A stretch of 64,000 nucleotides of DNA from the NCBI RefSeq assembly GCF_003967555.1, contig NZ_BIFS01000002.1, forward strand, positions 434,001-498,000. The letters run 5' to 3'. Positions 18,708 to 26,759 of the stretch are shown piece by piece. The stretch is from Dictyobacter kobayashii. Lineage in GTDB: Bacteria > Chloroflexota > Ktedonobacteria > Ktedonobacterales > Ktedonobacteraceae. Each line of letters opens with the position of its first letter. Positions within the stretch are counted from its first letter, which is position 1. Both the position numbers and the translations under genes were made by a program. Under the pieces are notes generated by a model. The model made no database searches. It was not told the DNA's origin and worked only from the letters and a program-made list of their open reading frames with translations.

Positions 18708-19616
18708 ATGCAGGAGACAGAACCATCCCAGGAGAACACCTCCAATGGCACAACGCCTGATGCCAAAGCAAGCAATCTTCAGGCGACCTCAACCCGGCAT
18801 TTAAAAGATCATGTCGATTGGGTACTTGAAGGCTGGGAAAAAGAATTGCCAGCTCTCCCTGTCTCGCCAATCGCGATTATCAGCCGCCTGGAACGACTTC
18901 AGGTCTATCTGCGTTCTGAAATTGCGGCCATTTATGAGCGCTTTGGCCTGACCGGCCCATCTTTTGCGGTCATCGCTACTTTGCGTCGTGCCGGCAAGCC
19001 GTATCAATTGTCACAACGGGCCTTGATGGATGCGCTCCAGTTAACGGGAGGAACGATCAGTGTGCGTATTGATCGGCTCGAACGCGATGGCATTGTGGAG
19101 CGTTTGCCCGATCCATTAGACCAGCGGGGAGTGCTGGTGCGCCTGACGACAACTGGTGAACGGCTCTTTGAGCAGGTGGCTCCACTGCACCTGGCCAATG
19201 AGGATCGCTTGCTCTCCGCTTTAAATCAGGAAGAGCGCACTCAGCTAGCTGATCTATTACGCATTCTACTGCTCAGCTTTGATAAGATTGCGCCTGAAGA
19301 TCCACAGCATCCTACGCACTGGATTGGTGCGTCGTTGGCACCTGCCCATATCGCTAGAAAATTACGCCGCGCTTCTGGCCTTCCAGATATTCCCGGGCTG
19401 CTGGTACAGAACGTCTCTATACCAGGTCCCGCTGCGGAAGCCGGTCTGCAAGAGGGTGACCTGATTATCGCGGCCAATGGGAGGGAGATTCGTTCTATTG
19501 AGTGCCTATATGAACAATTGCTGGCCTCGCATGGAGATGCCCTCACCCTGCAAGTCCTCCATGGCCAAGAACACAGGCAGCTTATATTAAAGGCGATGCC
19601 GCCTGCCGAAAATTAG
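18708..19616 (+). CDS. MarR-family regulator fused to a C-terminal PDZ domain
   Basis: A 302-residue protein. Residues about 60-200 are a MarR winged helix (FAVIATLRRAGKPYQLSQRALMDALQ, then TGGTISVRIDRLERDGIVERL with the wing DQRGVLVRLT). Residues about 220-300 are a PDZ domain (ISIPGP-like strand, AAEAGLQEGDLIIAANGREI, ALTLQVLHG). The first 45 residues are Ser/Thr/Gln-rich and unstructured. MarR proteins are dimeric repressors opened by small ligands or oxidation. A PDZ tail could bind peptide C-termini and so let the repressor sense a protein or degradation signal. It is divergent from the reductase/DJ-1 pair across 204 bp, the likely operator region. Confidence 0.87.
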   Translation: MQETEPSQENTSNGTTPDAKASNLQATSTRHLKDHVDWVLEGWEKELPALPVSPIAIISRLERLQVYLRSEIAAIYERFGLTGPSFAVIATLRRAGKPYQLSQRALMDALQLTGGTISVRIDRLERDGIVERLPDPLDQRGVLVRLTTTGERLFEQVAPLHLANEDRLLSALNQEERTQLADLLRILLLSFDKIAPEDPQHPTHWIGASLAPAHIARKLRRASGLPDIPGLLVQNVSIPGPAAEAGLQEGDLIIAANGREIRSIECLYEQLLASHGDALTLQVLHGQEHRQLILKAMPPAEN

Positions 19617-19685
19617 CTAGCAAGCTCTGGGGACGCTCCCAATGGTTTTTAACAGCTTTTTAGTTATCAGGAAAGGGATACCGCT

Positions 19686-20849
19686 ATGCGTATTATAGTT
19701 CTGGGTGGTGCAGGCGCGATGGGACGGATAACCGTCCGTGCTCTGACAGAGTATCCTGATATTGAGCAGATTATTATTGCTGATTACGATGAAGCACGGG
19801 CGCGGAAACTAGCGTCCTCACTTGAAGCTACACGCGTCGTGGCCCGCCAGGTTGATGTTACAAATGAGACACAGCTGCGCTCGCTCTTGCAAGGCTGCAC
19901 GGTTGCGCTCAATGCCGCCGACTACCGCTTTAATACCCTGGTCATGCAGGCTTGCCTGGCGGAACGCATTCACTATGCGGACCTTGGCGGCCTGTTTCAT
20001 GTTTCTCGTCAGCAATTAGACTTGCATTCCGCAGCACAACAGGCTGGCATCACAGCGATCCTGGGCATTGGTGGTACGCCCGGTATTACCAATCTCCTGG
20101 CTCGCGCTGCCGTTGACCAGCTTGATCAGGTAGATAGCATCAAAGTACAGTTGGGGTGCAGCGATCAAACACCATCCAATGCTGCCCTGGTTGCCCCCTA
20201 TTCCATTCGCACCATTCTGGATGAATTTACCAAAGAGCCTCAAGTTTATCAGGATGGTGCATGGATCGCCCAGCGCCCCCTTTCAGGTCAGGAAATACTG
20301 GATTTTCCGCCTCCCGTAGGTAAGGCCACCGCTATCTACTCGCTACACTCTGAATGCGCCACCTTTCCACTGTCTTTCCGGGAAAAAGGCTTGCGCCATG
20401 TTTCGTTCAAGATCGCTTTTCCAGGTGACTTTGTCAGCAAGCTGACGTTTTTAGTTGAACTTGGATTTGGTAAGGCTGAGCCAATCAAAGTACAGGGAGT
20501 CCAGGTGTCGCCGCGAGAAGTGCTGGCCCGTCTGCTTGAACTGGAACCTGCTGAAGAGGTAGAGCCACAGGATTGTGATGTGCTACGCGTGGTGGTTACG
20601 GGCAGGCAGGATAATCAGCCTGTCCAGATCACTAACCAGGTCGTGGCCTTGCCCTATACTCCCTGGAGCATCAGTGCAGGTGCCCTCGACACGGGCGTTC
20701 CTCTGGCCATCGCTGGCCATATGCTAGGCCAGGGAACCATTTCATCGCATGGTGCCTTCGGACCTGAAGTATGCATACCCGTAGCCCCCTTCTTCGCAGA
20801 ACTTGCCCACTACAATCTCCACATGACCTCCCAGAGTACCAAACTATAA
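19686..20849 (+). CDS. Saccharopine dehydrogenase-like NAD(P)-binding protein
   Basis: A 387-residue protein starting MRIIVLGGAGAMGRITVRAL, a Rossmann NAD(P) site of the saccharopine dehydrogenase family (PF03435), followed by DYDEARARKLA and LGIGGTPGITNLLAR. The C-terminal half is the family's substrate domain (FSKLTFLVELGFG, LARLLELEP). Family members oxidise or reduce amino-acid imine linkages, and several clades are of unknown substrate. AGGAAAGG lies just before the ATG. It is 70 bp downstream of the MarR-PDZ gene and may be in its regulon. A strong terminator follows. Confidence 0.85.
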   Translation: MRIIVLGGAGAMGRITVRALTEYPDIEQIIIADYDEARARKLASSLEATRVVARQVDVTNETQLRSLLQGCTVALNAADYRFNTLVMQACLAERIHYADLGGLFHVSRQQLDLHSAAQQAGITAILGIGGTPGITNLLARAAVDQLDQVDSIKVQLGCSDQTPSNAALVAPYSIRTILDEFTKEPQVYQDGAWIAQRPLSGQEILDFPPPVGKATAIYSLHSECATFPLSFREKGLRHVSFKIAFPGDFVSKLTFLVELGFGKAEPIKVQGVQVSPREVLARLLELEPAEEVEPQDCDVLRVVVTGRQDNQPVQITNQVVALPYTPWSISAGALDTGVPLAIAGHMLGQGTISSHGAFGPEVCIPVAPFFAELAHYNLHMTSQSTKL

Positions 20850-20905
20850 ATATGGATTATAGAGCCGCCGCAATATTGAGTTCTCGGCGGCTCTATAATC
20901 CATAT
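20850..20905 (+). terminator. 21-bp hairpin terminator
   Basis: Arms 20850-20870 and 20885-20905 (ATATGGATTATAGAGCCGCCG and complement) followed by ATTTGTATCTTTAAT. It starts right after the TAA of the dehydrogenase-like gene. Confidence 0.8.
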
Positions 20906-21191
20906 ATTTGTATCTTTAATACATAATACTATTCTAAACCTCTTATACGGCTTTAATTGCTAAAATCTTATTCATTTTCAAAAATTGGCAAAAATTGGTG
21001 CAAATTCATCAAACTGGCCCGAAAATTAGCTCATTTCACTTTTAGAATTACTTTTCTTCTCAAAAAAGCCATTCTACTCACTGTGAAGCTTCTTTCACAC
21101 GCCCTGAACATAATCTGCATTCCCGTCATCTTATCTTAAAAACTATACATTTCCATCTATATTTTTAGCCCTCGCTTGTTTTTTCCCTTCG

Positions 21192-21217
21192 TATAATGCA
21201 TTTAGGTATCCAAATTC
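21192..21217 (+). promoter_or_regulatory. Conserved upstream element of precursor peptide 1
   Basis: TATAAT at 21192-21197 followed by ATTTAGGTATCCAAATTC. The same arrangement stands 169 bp before the second peptide gene (23821-23846); here the distance is 163 bp. TATAAT fits a -10 box, but no good -35 lies 17 bp upstream. A second shared segment, GATACCACAAAT, lies 50-60 bp before each ATG. The unusual conservation over a long leader suggests a regulator site or a leader RNA. Confidence 0.6.
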
Positions 21218-21379
21218 GTAGAGAAAAAACGAAATAAGTACAAGAGTTGTGGATGTCGTTCATGTACTTTATAAATCCTGGTCCATTTATAAATGTATGG
21301 GCATACACGATTCCATCTACTTATCTTCGACTGCGATACCACAAATTGTTTTTTTTGAAAAAGAAAGGTAATACCGATT

Positions 21380-21730
21380 ATGAGTATTGACATTGCACGT
21401 GCATGGAAAGACGCCCAGTATCAGGAGAGCCTCAGTAGTGAGGAGCGCGCCCAGTTGCCACAGAGCCCAATCGGTTCATTGGAATTGACAGATAGTGCCC
21501 TTGCTACCGTTAATGGCGGTTTCTGCCCACAGGATCCTTGCGGCTTTGATGGCGGATTTGGCTTCGGCGGCGGATTTGGCTTCGACGGCGGATGTGGTCA
21601 TCACCACCACTCTGGTGGTTCCTGGTATGGTGGCTACAACCACGACGGTGGTTCCTGGTACGGTGGAGGCTACGGCTTCGACGGTGGCGACCCTTGCTAC
21701 TACGGTGGTAGCAGCTGCTGCGGCTACTAG
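21380..21730 (+). CDS. Mersacidin-type leader peptide with Gly/Cys/His/aromatic-rich core (precursor 1)
   Basis: The 116-residue product starts with a 47-residue leader that closely matches the mersacidin/lichenicidin type 2 lantibiotic leader: AWKDAQY, then LSSEERAQLP, NP-like SPIG, LELTDSAL and a double-glycine site VNGG. The core (48-116) has six Cys (49, 54, 72, 106, 113, 114), a HHHH run, repeated GGSWYGG and GFDGG motifs and no Thr, quite unlike normal lanthipeptide cores. AAGAAAGG precedes the ATG. The leader predicts recognition and cleavage by a C39-peptidase ABC transporter, but no LanM or LanT gene is in the window. The core might be a metal-binding or cross-linked secreted peptide. 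A terminator follows. Confidence 0.8.
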   Translation: MSIDIARAWKDAQYQESLSSEERAQLPQSPIGSLELTDSALATVNGGFCPQDPCGFDGGFGFGGGFGFDGGCGHHHHSGGSWYGGYNHDGGSWYGGGYGFDGGDPCYYGGSSCCGY

Positions 21731-21771
21731 TCTCCAATCGAGATTATATAAGTAGTCAGTACATACACGGC

Positions 21772-21808
21772 ATAGCGGGCAACAAACCATTTGTTTGTTG
21801 CCCGCTAT
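21772..21808. terminator. Bidirectional terminator
   Basis: Arms 21772-21787 (ATAGCGGGCAACAAAC) and 21793-21808, then TTTTC on the plus strand. It lies between the peptide gene (+) and the permease gene (-), whose stop is only 4 bp further on. Confidence 0.85.
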
Positions 21809-21811
21809 TTT

Positions 21812-23335
21812 TCATCCTCTACTAACTGCCTCTTTACGATCCTCGATATTTGATGCAGCCAGACGGCTGTGATGCATGCTATATAAAAAGTAGACGGCAA
21901 AACCAATCGCTAACCAGACAATAAACCGTATCCAGGTAACTATTGGTAGACTAATTAATAGATAAGTACAACAAAGGACAGAGAGGATTGGCAGCAGTGG
22001 CACCCAGGGGACCCGAAAGGCTCTCGGCAGGTCAGGATTCCTGCGGCGCAATACGATAACTGCGATTGATACCAGGATGAATGCCAGTAGCGTTCCATAG
22101 TTGACCAGGTCGGCCAGTTCCTGGATGGGGGTGATGGTCGCAATAATAGCTACCAGACAACCAATAATAATATTGATGCGATAAGGCGTTCGAAAACGTG
22201 GATGCGTCCTGGCAAACCATGCTGGTAGTAAGCGATCACGGCTCATAGCAAAAAAGACACGGCTGGCACCAAGTAACTGTACCATGATCACCGATGTCAG
22301 GCCACAGATCGCGCCAATCGATACCAGTACAGCGGCCCATCCTTGTCCAACCAGCGTAAAGGCGGTCGCCATCGGGGCCTCGGTATTGAGTTGTTTGTAA
22401 GAGACCATGCCGGTCAATACAAAGGAAACGGCGATATAGAGTACCGTACAGACTAACAGCGATCCTAGAATACCAATCGGCATGTCGCGCTGTGGATTGC
22501 GCGTCTCTTCGGCGGTGGTTGAGACTATTTCAAAACCGATGTAGGCAAAGAAGACCACAGCCGCACCGGTGATGATGCCCTGGAAACCAAAGGCTGATTG
22601 TTGTCCCAGTATCAAGGCAATCAGGGGCTGGTCCAGAAATCCGTTGCTGCTCCCGGCATTAGCTGGATGCGGGGCTGGACCAGCCGGAGGGATAAAGGGT
22701 ACCCAGTTGGCGGCTTTGATGAAGAAGAGACCAAAGATAATAAAGAAGACTACTACAGCAAGCTTGATCGATGTTACGACCAGGTTGAAGCGGGCGCTTT
22801 CACGAATGCCTATCGTTACTACAATTGTTAGTAAGAGGGCAATGCATGTTGCCAGCAGATTGATGTTTAAACCGGCAATGACGGGCTGCCCACCAGTCAA
22901 TGAGGTGGGAAGTTGAATGCCGATATAGTGCAGGATGGTATTGAAGTATTTAGCCCAGCTAACCGATACCGCTGAGGCTCCTACAATAACTTCTAGTAAT
23001 AGATCCCATCCAATAATCCAGGCAACGATCTCGCCCAGTGAGGCATAGGCAAAGGTATAGGTGCTACCTGCCACGGGGACCGAGCTGGCAAACTCTGCAT
23101 AACAGAGCGCGGCAAATGCACAGGTGATACCAGAGACAACAAAAGAGAGTACTATGGCGGGACCTGCTTTAGTGGCGGCCGCGATACCGGTCAGTACAAA
23201 AATACCTGTACCAATAATCATACCGATACCAAATACGAGTAGATCGAGCGCCTTTAACTCTCTTTTTAACTGATGCTCACCATCTTCGGTGTCTTTGATA
23301 GACTGCTCTACAGACTTGGTGCGAAGAATACTCAT
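21812..23335 (-). CDS. APC-superfamily amino-acid permease
   Basis: A 507-residue protein with about 12 membrane helices. The cytosolic N-terminus (QLKRELKALDLLVFGIGMIIGTGIF) carries the GIGxxIGTGIF substrate-binding motif of the APC superfamily. SVPVAGSTYTFAYASLGEI and SRDRLLPAWFARTHPRFRTP place it in the cationic amino-acid transporter (CAT/YfnA-like) group. It imports amino acids with protons; the substrate is not certain. It lies between the two precursor peptide genes but on the opposite strand, so a functional link is only possible, not shown. Confidence 0.92.
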   Translation of the reverse strand: MSILRTKSVEQSIKDTEDGEHQLKRELKALDLLVFGIGMIIGTGIFVLTGIAAATKAGPAIVLSFVVSGITCAFAALCYAEFASSVPVAGSTYTFAYASLGEIVAWIIGWDLLLEVIVGASAVSVSWAKYFNTILHYIGIQLPTSLTGGQPVIAGLNINLLATCIALLLTIVVTIGIRESARFNLVVTSIKLAVVVFFIIFGLFFIKAANWVPFIPPAGPAPHPANAGSSNGFLDQPLIALILGQQSAFGFQGIITGAAVVFFAYIGFEIVSTTAEETRNPQRDMPIGILGSLLVCTVLYIAVSFVLTGMVSYKQLNTEAPMATAFTLVGQGWAAVLVSIGAICGLTSVIMVQLLGASRVFFAMSRDRLLPAWFARTHPRFRTPYRINIIIGCLVAIIATITPIQELADLVNYGTLLAFILVSIAVIVLRRRNPDLPRAFRVPWVPLLPILSVLCCTYLLISLPIVTWIRFIVWLAIGFAVYFLYSMHHSRLAASNIEDRKEAVSRG

Positions 23336-23820
23336 CTCATACGTCCTTACTTCTAATGTAATTCTGGTGAGACTTCTTATTAAGAAGACAAAGTCACCAT
23401 TACGGGGCGTATATAGCCAGTTATTGCTGGCAGGCTAATACACATTATGTGATGCGCGCTCTTATTATTACGTGAGAAGCTGGCTGTTGTGATACAATGC
23501 CGCTCTATATGCTTGAATGTATGCATAGCGGAGCTTATAGTTAAAATCCTTTCCACCTATCTTACCTTCTGTAAAACTCATATATTTTGTTAAATTTATA
23601 TTCATTTTTTATTTTGCTACAAATTGGTCACCAAAAAGGCAAATCAAGCACAAACTATCCAGAATGTAGCTCTAAATTGGTGGGCAAACCTCTTCACAGG
23701 CGCTCAAAACATGAATGATCCCTTCATAAAATCGAGAGAAAAAGCGTTAATCACTGTCAGTAAATTAATTTTTATACATGTATTACTATATTATTATAGC
23801 TTGTTTGTTTTGGGCGTTTT
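23336..23820. other. AT-rich intergenic region between permease and precursor 2
   Basis: 485 bp holding the permease promoter region (minus strand) and the upstream region of precursor 2. The segment around 23610-23700 (AAATTGGTCACCAAAAAGG, AAATTGGTGGGCAAACC) has a loose likeness to the region before precursor 1 near 20985-21015. No gene is evident; a 75-codon frame here was not accepted. Confidence 0.4.
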
Positions 23821-23846
23821 TATAATAGATTTAGGTATCCAAATTC
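23821..23846 (+). promoter_or_regulatory. Conserved upstream element of precursor peptide 2
   Basis: TATAAT at 23821-23826, then ATTTAGGTATCCAAATTC at 23829-23846, a duplicate of the element at 21192-21217. The segment before it shares GCTTGTTT with copy 1, at different spacing. It precedes the ATG of precursor 2 by 169 bp. Confidence 0.6.
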
Positions 23847-24014
23847 ATTAAGTCACGCGAACATATACTACAAGATGGAATGTAGAACAATAAAGCCAAT
23901 CCACTGTTGTGGAGCTTTTGATAGTTTGTCTCTATAATCATTCCTGTAGTGCGTAAGATGTGAGATACCACAAATGTAGTTTAACCGTTTATTACAAAAA
24001 GAAAGGCACCAATT

Positions 24015-24362
24015 ATGAACATCAACATCACAAAAGCTTGGAAAGATGCCCAGTATCGTGAAACCCTGACCAGCGAGGAGCTCGCACAACTTCCTCAGAA
24101 TCCTATTGGCGCACTTGAATTAACCGATGCAGATCTTTCGACTGTTACCGGTGCCTTCGGGTCCCATAGCCAGTGCTACAGCAACTGCGATCCCGGCAAC
24201 CAGTATGGCGGCGGCTATCAGTTTGGTGGTCATCATCATCATCGTCATCACCACCATCATGGTGGTGGCTATCAGCAGTGCGGTGGCAATTGGTTCGGCG
24301 GCAGCCAGCATTCAAGTGGTGGTAGCAACTGGTTCGGCGGCCAACAGGGCGGCTGCAACTAG
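24015..24362 (+). CDS. Mersacidin-type leader peptide with His/Gly-rich core (precursor 2)
   Basis: A 115-residue paralogue of the peptide at 21380. The leader (1-47) has the same landmarks at identical spacing: AWKDAQY (8-14), SEELAQLPQNP (20-30), LELTDADL (34-41) and a cleavage-like TGA at 45-47. The core has four Cys (54, 58, 89, 114), a nine-His tract broken by one Arg (73-82), and two NWFGG units. Leader identity is far higher than core identity, the usual mark of a ribosomal precursor family. AAGAAAGG precedes the ATG. The His-rich core suggests metal binding (inference). No modifying enzyme lies next to it. A strong terminator follows. Confidence 0.8.
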   Translation: MNINITKAWKDAQYRETLTSEELAQLPQNPIGALELTDADLSTVTGAFGSHSQCYSNCDPGNQYGGGYQFGGHHHHRHHHHHGGGYQQCGGNWFGGSQHSSGGSNWFGGQQGGCN

Positions 24363-24409
24363 TCTCATCATCCCGCTGGTTTCCACACAATCGAGCATAC
24401 GGCTCAGGT

Positions 24410-24451
24410 AAAAAGAGAGGTCCCTTCAGGTGTTGAAGGGCCTCTCTTTTT
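24410..24451 (+). terminator. Rho-independent terminator after precursor 2
   Basis: AAAAAGAGAGG-TCCCTTCA (24410-24428) pairs with TGAAGGG-CCTCTCTTTTT (24434-24451); the T-run and A-run make it usable on both strands. It lies 48 bp past the peptide stop and 23 bp from the IclR stop. Confidence 0.85.
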
Positions 24452-24473
24452 ATTGTTGTGAGATAGGAGAATC

Positions 24474-25175
24474 TCAGAAGAGGGCATCAGCAATGGTATT
24501 AGCTGCTGCGATGATATATGGCGCGAAGGCGGCCTCATCGATTCTACCCAGCAAGACTACGCCGATGCTGGCTTCGGCCACCTGGCCCCTGACCTGGATA
24601 GGGGCGGCAATACCACTTGCGCCGTGTTGAATTTCATTATAACTGGTGGCATAGCCACGTTTCCGGGCCTGGGTGATTTCTCTGCGCTCACCAGGCTGCG
24701 GAGCTCGCCCGGCCAGAATAGCCATCCCCGACGCTCCTTTATCCAGAGGATGACGATAGCCGGGTCGATAGGCAATATGCATGGGCGCTGTACGGGGCTC
24801 AATCGTGGTTAATACTACGCCTTCATCTCCGTCCAGGATGGTTAAACAGGCGGTGGCGCTCAGTTCATCGGCGAGCTGCTTCATGCCAGGGAGCGCTACC
24901 GATTGTAAACGTGGCACGACATGGCGCGCCAGTTCGAGCAGACCTACTCCCAGACAGTAGCGGCTATCATCCATCCGCCGCACCAGTCGGTGAACTACCA
25001 GGGTATTGAGGAGCCGATAGGTGATGGTACGATGCAACTTCAGTTCTTGAGCAATATCATTTATACTCAAACCCGCAGGATAGTTGGCCAGTACATCTAG
25101 CACCTGCAACCCTCGATCCAACGTTTGGGCCGTTTCACCGTGCAAGGACCGTTCATTTGGAAGCGGTTGTGCCAT
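24474..25175 (-). CDS. IclR-family transcriptional regulator of the homogentisate genes
   Basis: A 233-residue IclR protein: winged helix at about 18-80 (LDRGLQVLDVLANYPAGLSI, then NDIAQELKLHRTITYRLLNTL) and a GAF-like effector domain at about 90-230 (GYATSYNEIQHGASGIAAPI). It is divergent from the HPPD-FAH-HGD operon across 480 bp containing a consensus promoter with an inverted-repeat site downstream, which makes it the likely local repressor. HmgR-type IclR repressors of homogentisate catabolism are known in other bacteria; the effector here is inferred to be homogentisate or a related acid. Confidence 0.88.
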   Translation of the reverse strand: MAQPLPNERSLHGETAQTLDRGLQVLDVLANYPAGLSINDIAQELKLHRTITYRLLNTLVVHRLVRRMDDSRYCLGVGLLELARHVVPRLQSVALPGMKQLADELSATACLTILDGDEGVVLTTIEPRTAPMHIAYRPGYRHPLDKGASGMAILAGRAPQPGERREITQARKRGYATSYNEIQHGASGIAAPIQVRGQVAEASIGVVLLGRIDEAAFAPYIIAAANTIADALF

Positions 25176-25417
25176 GACCTTATTTTCCTCGTTTATTCGT
25201 GTTTTTCCCTTGAAAAAATGCTATCCTGACGACTATACACTATTCGCAGTTCTCTTGTCCATATCACTTTATCCATAATCTATTCCTATATAAACACAGG
25301 AATAAACATAGGATTACATATCGGGACCTGCCCATGCCTGCATCTCAGAGCTTTTTACTGTTCGTTCAGAGAGCAGAGAGAAATCGCGAGCAAGCGATAC
25401 GATGTCCATTCTTTCCG

Positions 25418-25467
25418 GTGAGGAGTGTGTGGTGGACGGCTGCAGCCGTCCACCACACACTCCTCAC
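25418..25467. repeat. 50-bp perfect palindrome
   Basis: The sequence is perfectly self-complementary from 25418 to 25467 with no loop (centre GGCTGCAGCC; outer part AGGAGTGTGTGGTGGAC). It lies 67 bp before the -35 box of the homogentisate operon. Length and perfection are like the other lone palindromes in this window; it can form a hairpin or cruciform. Confidence 0.9.
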
Positions 25468-25533
25468 TCCCAACCCGGCGCCGCAGGCGCCAAAGAGGAG
25501 AATTAAAAAGCCCTGCCTGCATCTCGCGCTTCC

Positions 25534-25562
25534 TTGACATCTGATAGGTTCCCTGCTATAAC
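25534..25562 (+). promoter_or_regulatory. Consensus promoter of the homogentisate operon
   Basis: TTGACA (25534-25539), a 17-bp spacer, then TATAAC (25557-25562). The predicted start of transcription is near 25569, about 87 bp before the HPPD ATG. Confidence 0.75.
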
Positions 25563-25590
25563 TAAAGCAGGTAGTCCGATTAACGAATAT

Positions 25591-25611
25591 TTTGTCCGAT
25601 TATCGGACAAA
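25591..25611. promoter_or_regulatory. Inverted-repeat operator, probable IclR site
   Basis: TTTGTCCGA (25591-25599) and TCGGACAAA (25603-25611) form a perfect 9-bp inverted repeat around TTA. A partial copy (GTCCGATTAACGA) precedes it at about 25573. It lies some 20-40 bp past the predicted transcription start, where a bound repressor would block elongation. Confidence 0.7.
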
Positions 25612-25655
25612 TCAATAAAGCAATGCTACATTCACGCATGGAAAGAGAGAGTTCA

Positions 25656-26759
25656 ATGACGCACCAGGATTTCATGCCGATCCAGAATTTTGATTATATT
25701 CAGATGTATGTTGGCGATGCTAAACATACCGCGTATTATTTAACCCATGGTTGGGGCTTCGTGCCAGTGGCTTATGCAGGCCTGGAAACAGGTTCGCGTG
25801 AGCAGACCAGCTACGTGCTGGAACAGGGCAATATCCGCCTGCTGATCACTTCATCCTTAACCCCTGATGGTCCCATCGCCGAACATGTACACCTGCATGG
25901 TGATGGTGTGAAAGATGTGGCTTTTCGCGTGGAGAACGCGGAGCGTGCATATCAAGAGGCAACCAGCCGCGGTGCCCGTGGTGTGCAGGAGCCAACCGAG
26001 ATGCGCGACAGCTTCGGTTCGGTGAAAATAGCCTCCATCGCTACCTATGGCGAGACCATCCATACCTTTGTGGAGCGCCAGGATTATAAAGGTGCGTTCC
26101 TGCCTGGTTTCCGGGCCCTGGATTCCTCGCTGCCGCGCCGTTCACGTCCCGCTGGCCTGGCTGGAATTGACCATGTGGTGGGCAATGTCGAGCTGGGTAA
26201 GATGAATGAATGGGTCGGCTTCTATGAGAAGGTTATGGGCTTCTCGCAGATGATCCATTTTGATGATCGCCAGATCAGTACCGAGTATTCGGCTTTGATG
26301 TCGAAGGTCATGCAGAATGGTAGTGGCCGCATTAAACTGCCGATCAATGAGCCTGCTCCAGGCCGTAAGAAATCCCAGATTGAAGAATACCTGGATTTCT
26401 ATCGCACCCCCGGCGTACAACACCTGGCTTTGATCACCGATGATATCGTTGCGACGGTCCGCAATTTGAATGAGCGTGGCATTGAATTTCTGCAGACCCC
26501 TAAAAATTATTATGATGATGTGCTGGACCGCGTGGGTCATATCGACGAGGATCTAAAACAACTGGCCGATTTGAGCATTCTGGTCGATCATGATGAAGAG
26601 GGCTATCTGCTCCAGATCTTCTCGAAACCTGTCGTGACAAGACCTACTGTGTTCTTTGAGGTGATCCAACGCAAAGGTGCCCGTGGTTTTGGCGAAGGCA
26701 ATTTTAAAGCACTCTTTCAGGCTCTGGAGCATGAGCAGGAGCTGCGAGGAAACCTTTAG
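25656..26759 (+). CDS. hppD: 4-hydroxyphenylpyruvate dioxygenase
   Basis: The 367-residue enzyme converts 4-hydroxyphenylpyruvate and O2 to homogentisate and CO2 in tyrosine breakdown. Two vicinal-oxygen-chelate domains are seen. The Fe(II) ligands are visible in IDHVVGNV (His about 173), GVQHLALITDD (His about 256) and TVFFEVIQRKG (Glu about 335). The C-terminal GFGEGNFKALFQALEHEQ is diagnostic of HPPD. The start is put at 25656, preceded by AAAGAGAG; in-frame ATGs at 25623 and 25638 exist but lack such a site. It is first gene of the operon, its stop touching the ATG of the next gene. Confidence 0.95.
   Translation: MTHQDFMPIQNFDYIQMYVGDAKHTAYYLTHGWGFVPVAYAGLETGSREQTSYVLEQGNIRLLITSSLTPDGPIAEHVHLHGDGVKDVAFRVENAERAYQEATSRGARGVQEPTEMRDSFGSVKIASIATYGETIHTFVERQDYKGAFLPGFRALDSSLPRRSRPAGLAGIDHVVGNVELGKMNEWVGFYEKVMGFSQMIHFDDRQISTEYSALMSKVMQNGSGRIKLPINEPAPGRKKSQIEEYLDFYRTPGVQHLALITDDIVATVRNLNERGIEFLQTPKNYYDDVLDRVGHIDEDLKQLADLSILVDHDEEGYLLQIFSKPVVTRPTVFFEVIQRKGARGFGEGNFKALFQALEHEQELRGNL

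Noticed and set aside
21476..21790. Ala/Val/Thr-rich ORFs overlapping precursor 1 on other frames
   Set aside because: Shadows of the Gly-rich codons of the real gene; they lack starts with ribosome sites.
23624..23851. 75-codon plus-strand ORF before precursor 2
   Set aside because: AT-rich chance frame running over the conserved regulatory element.
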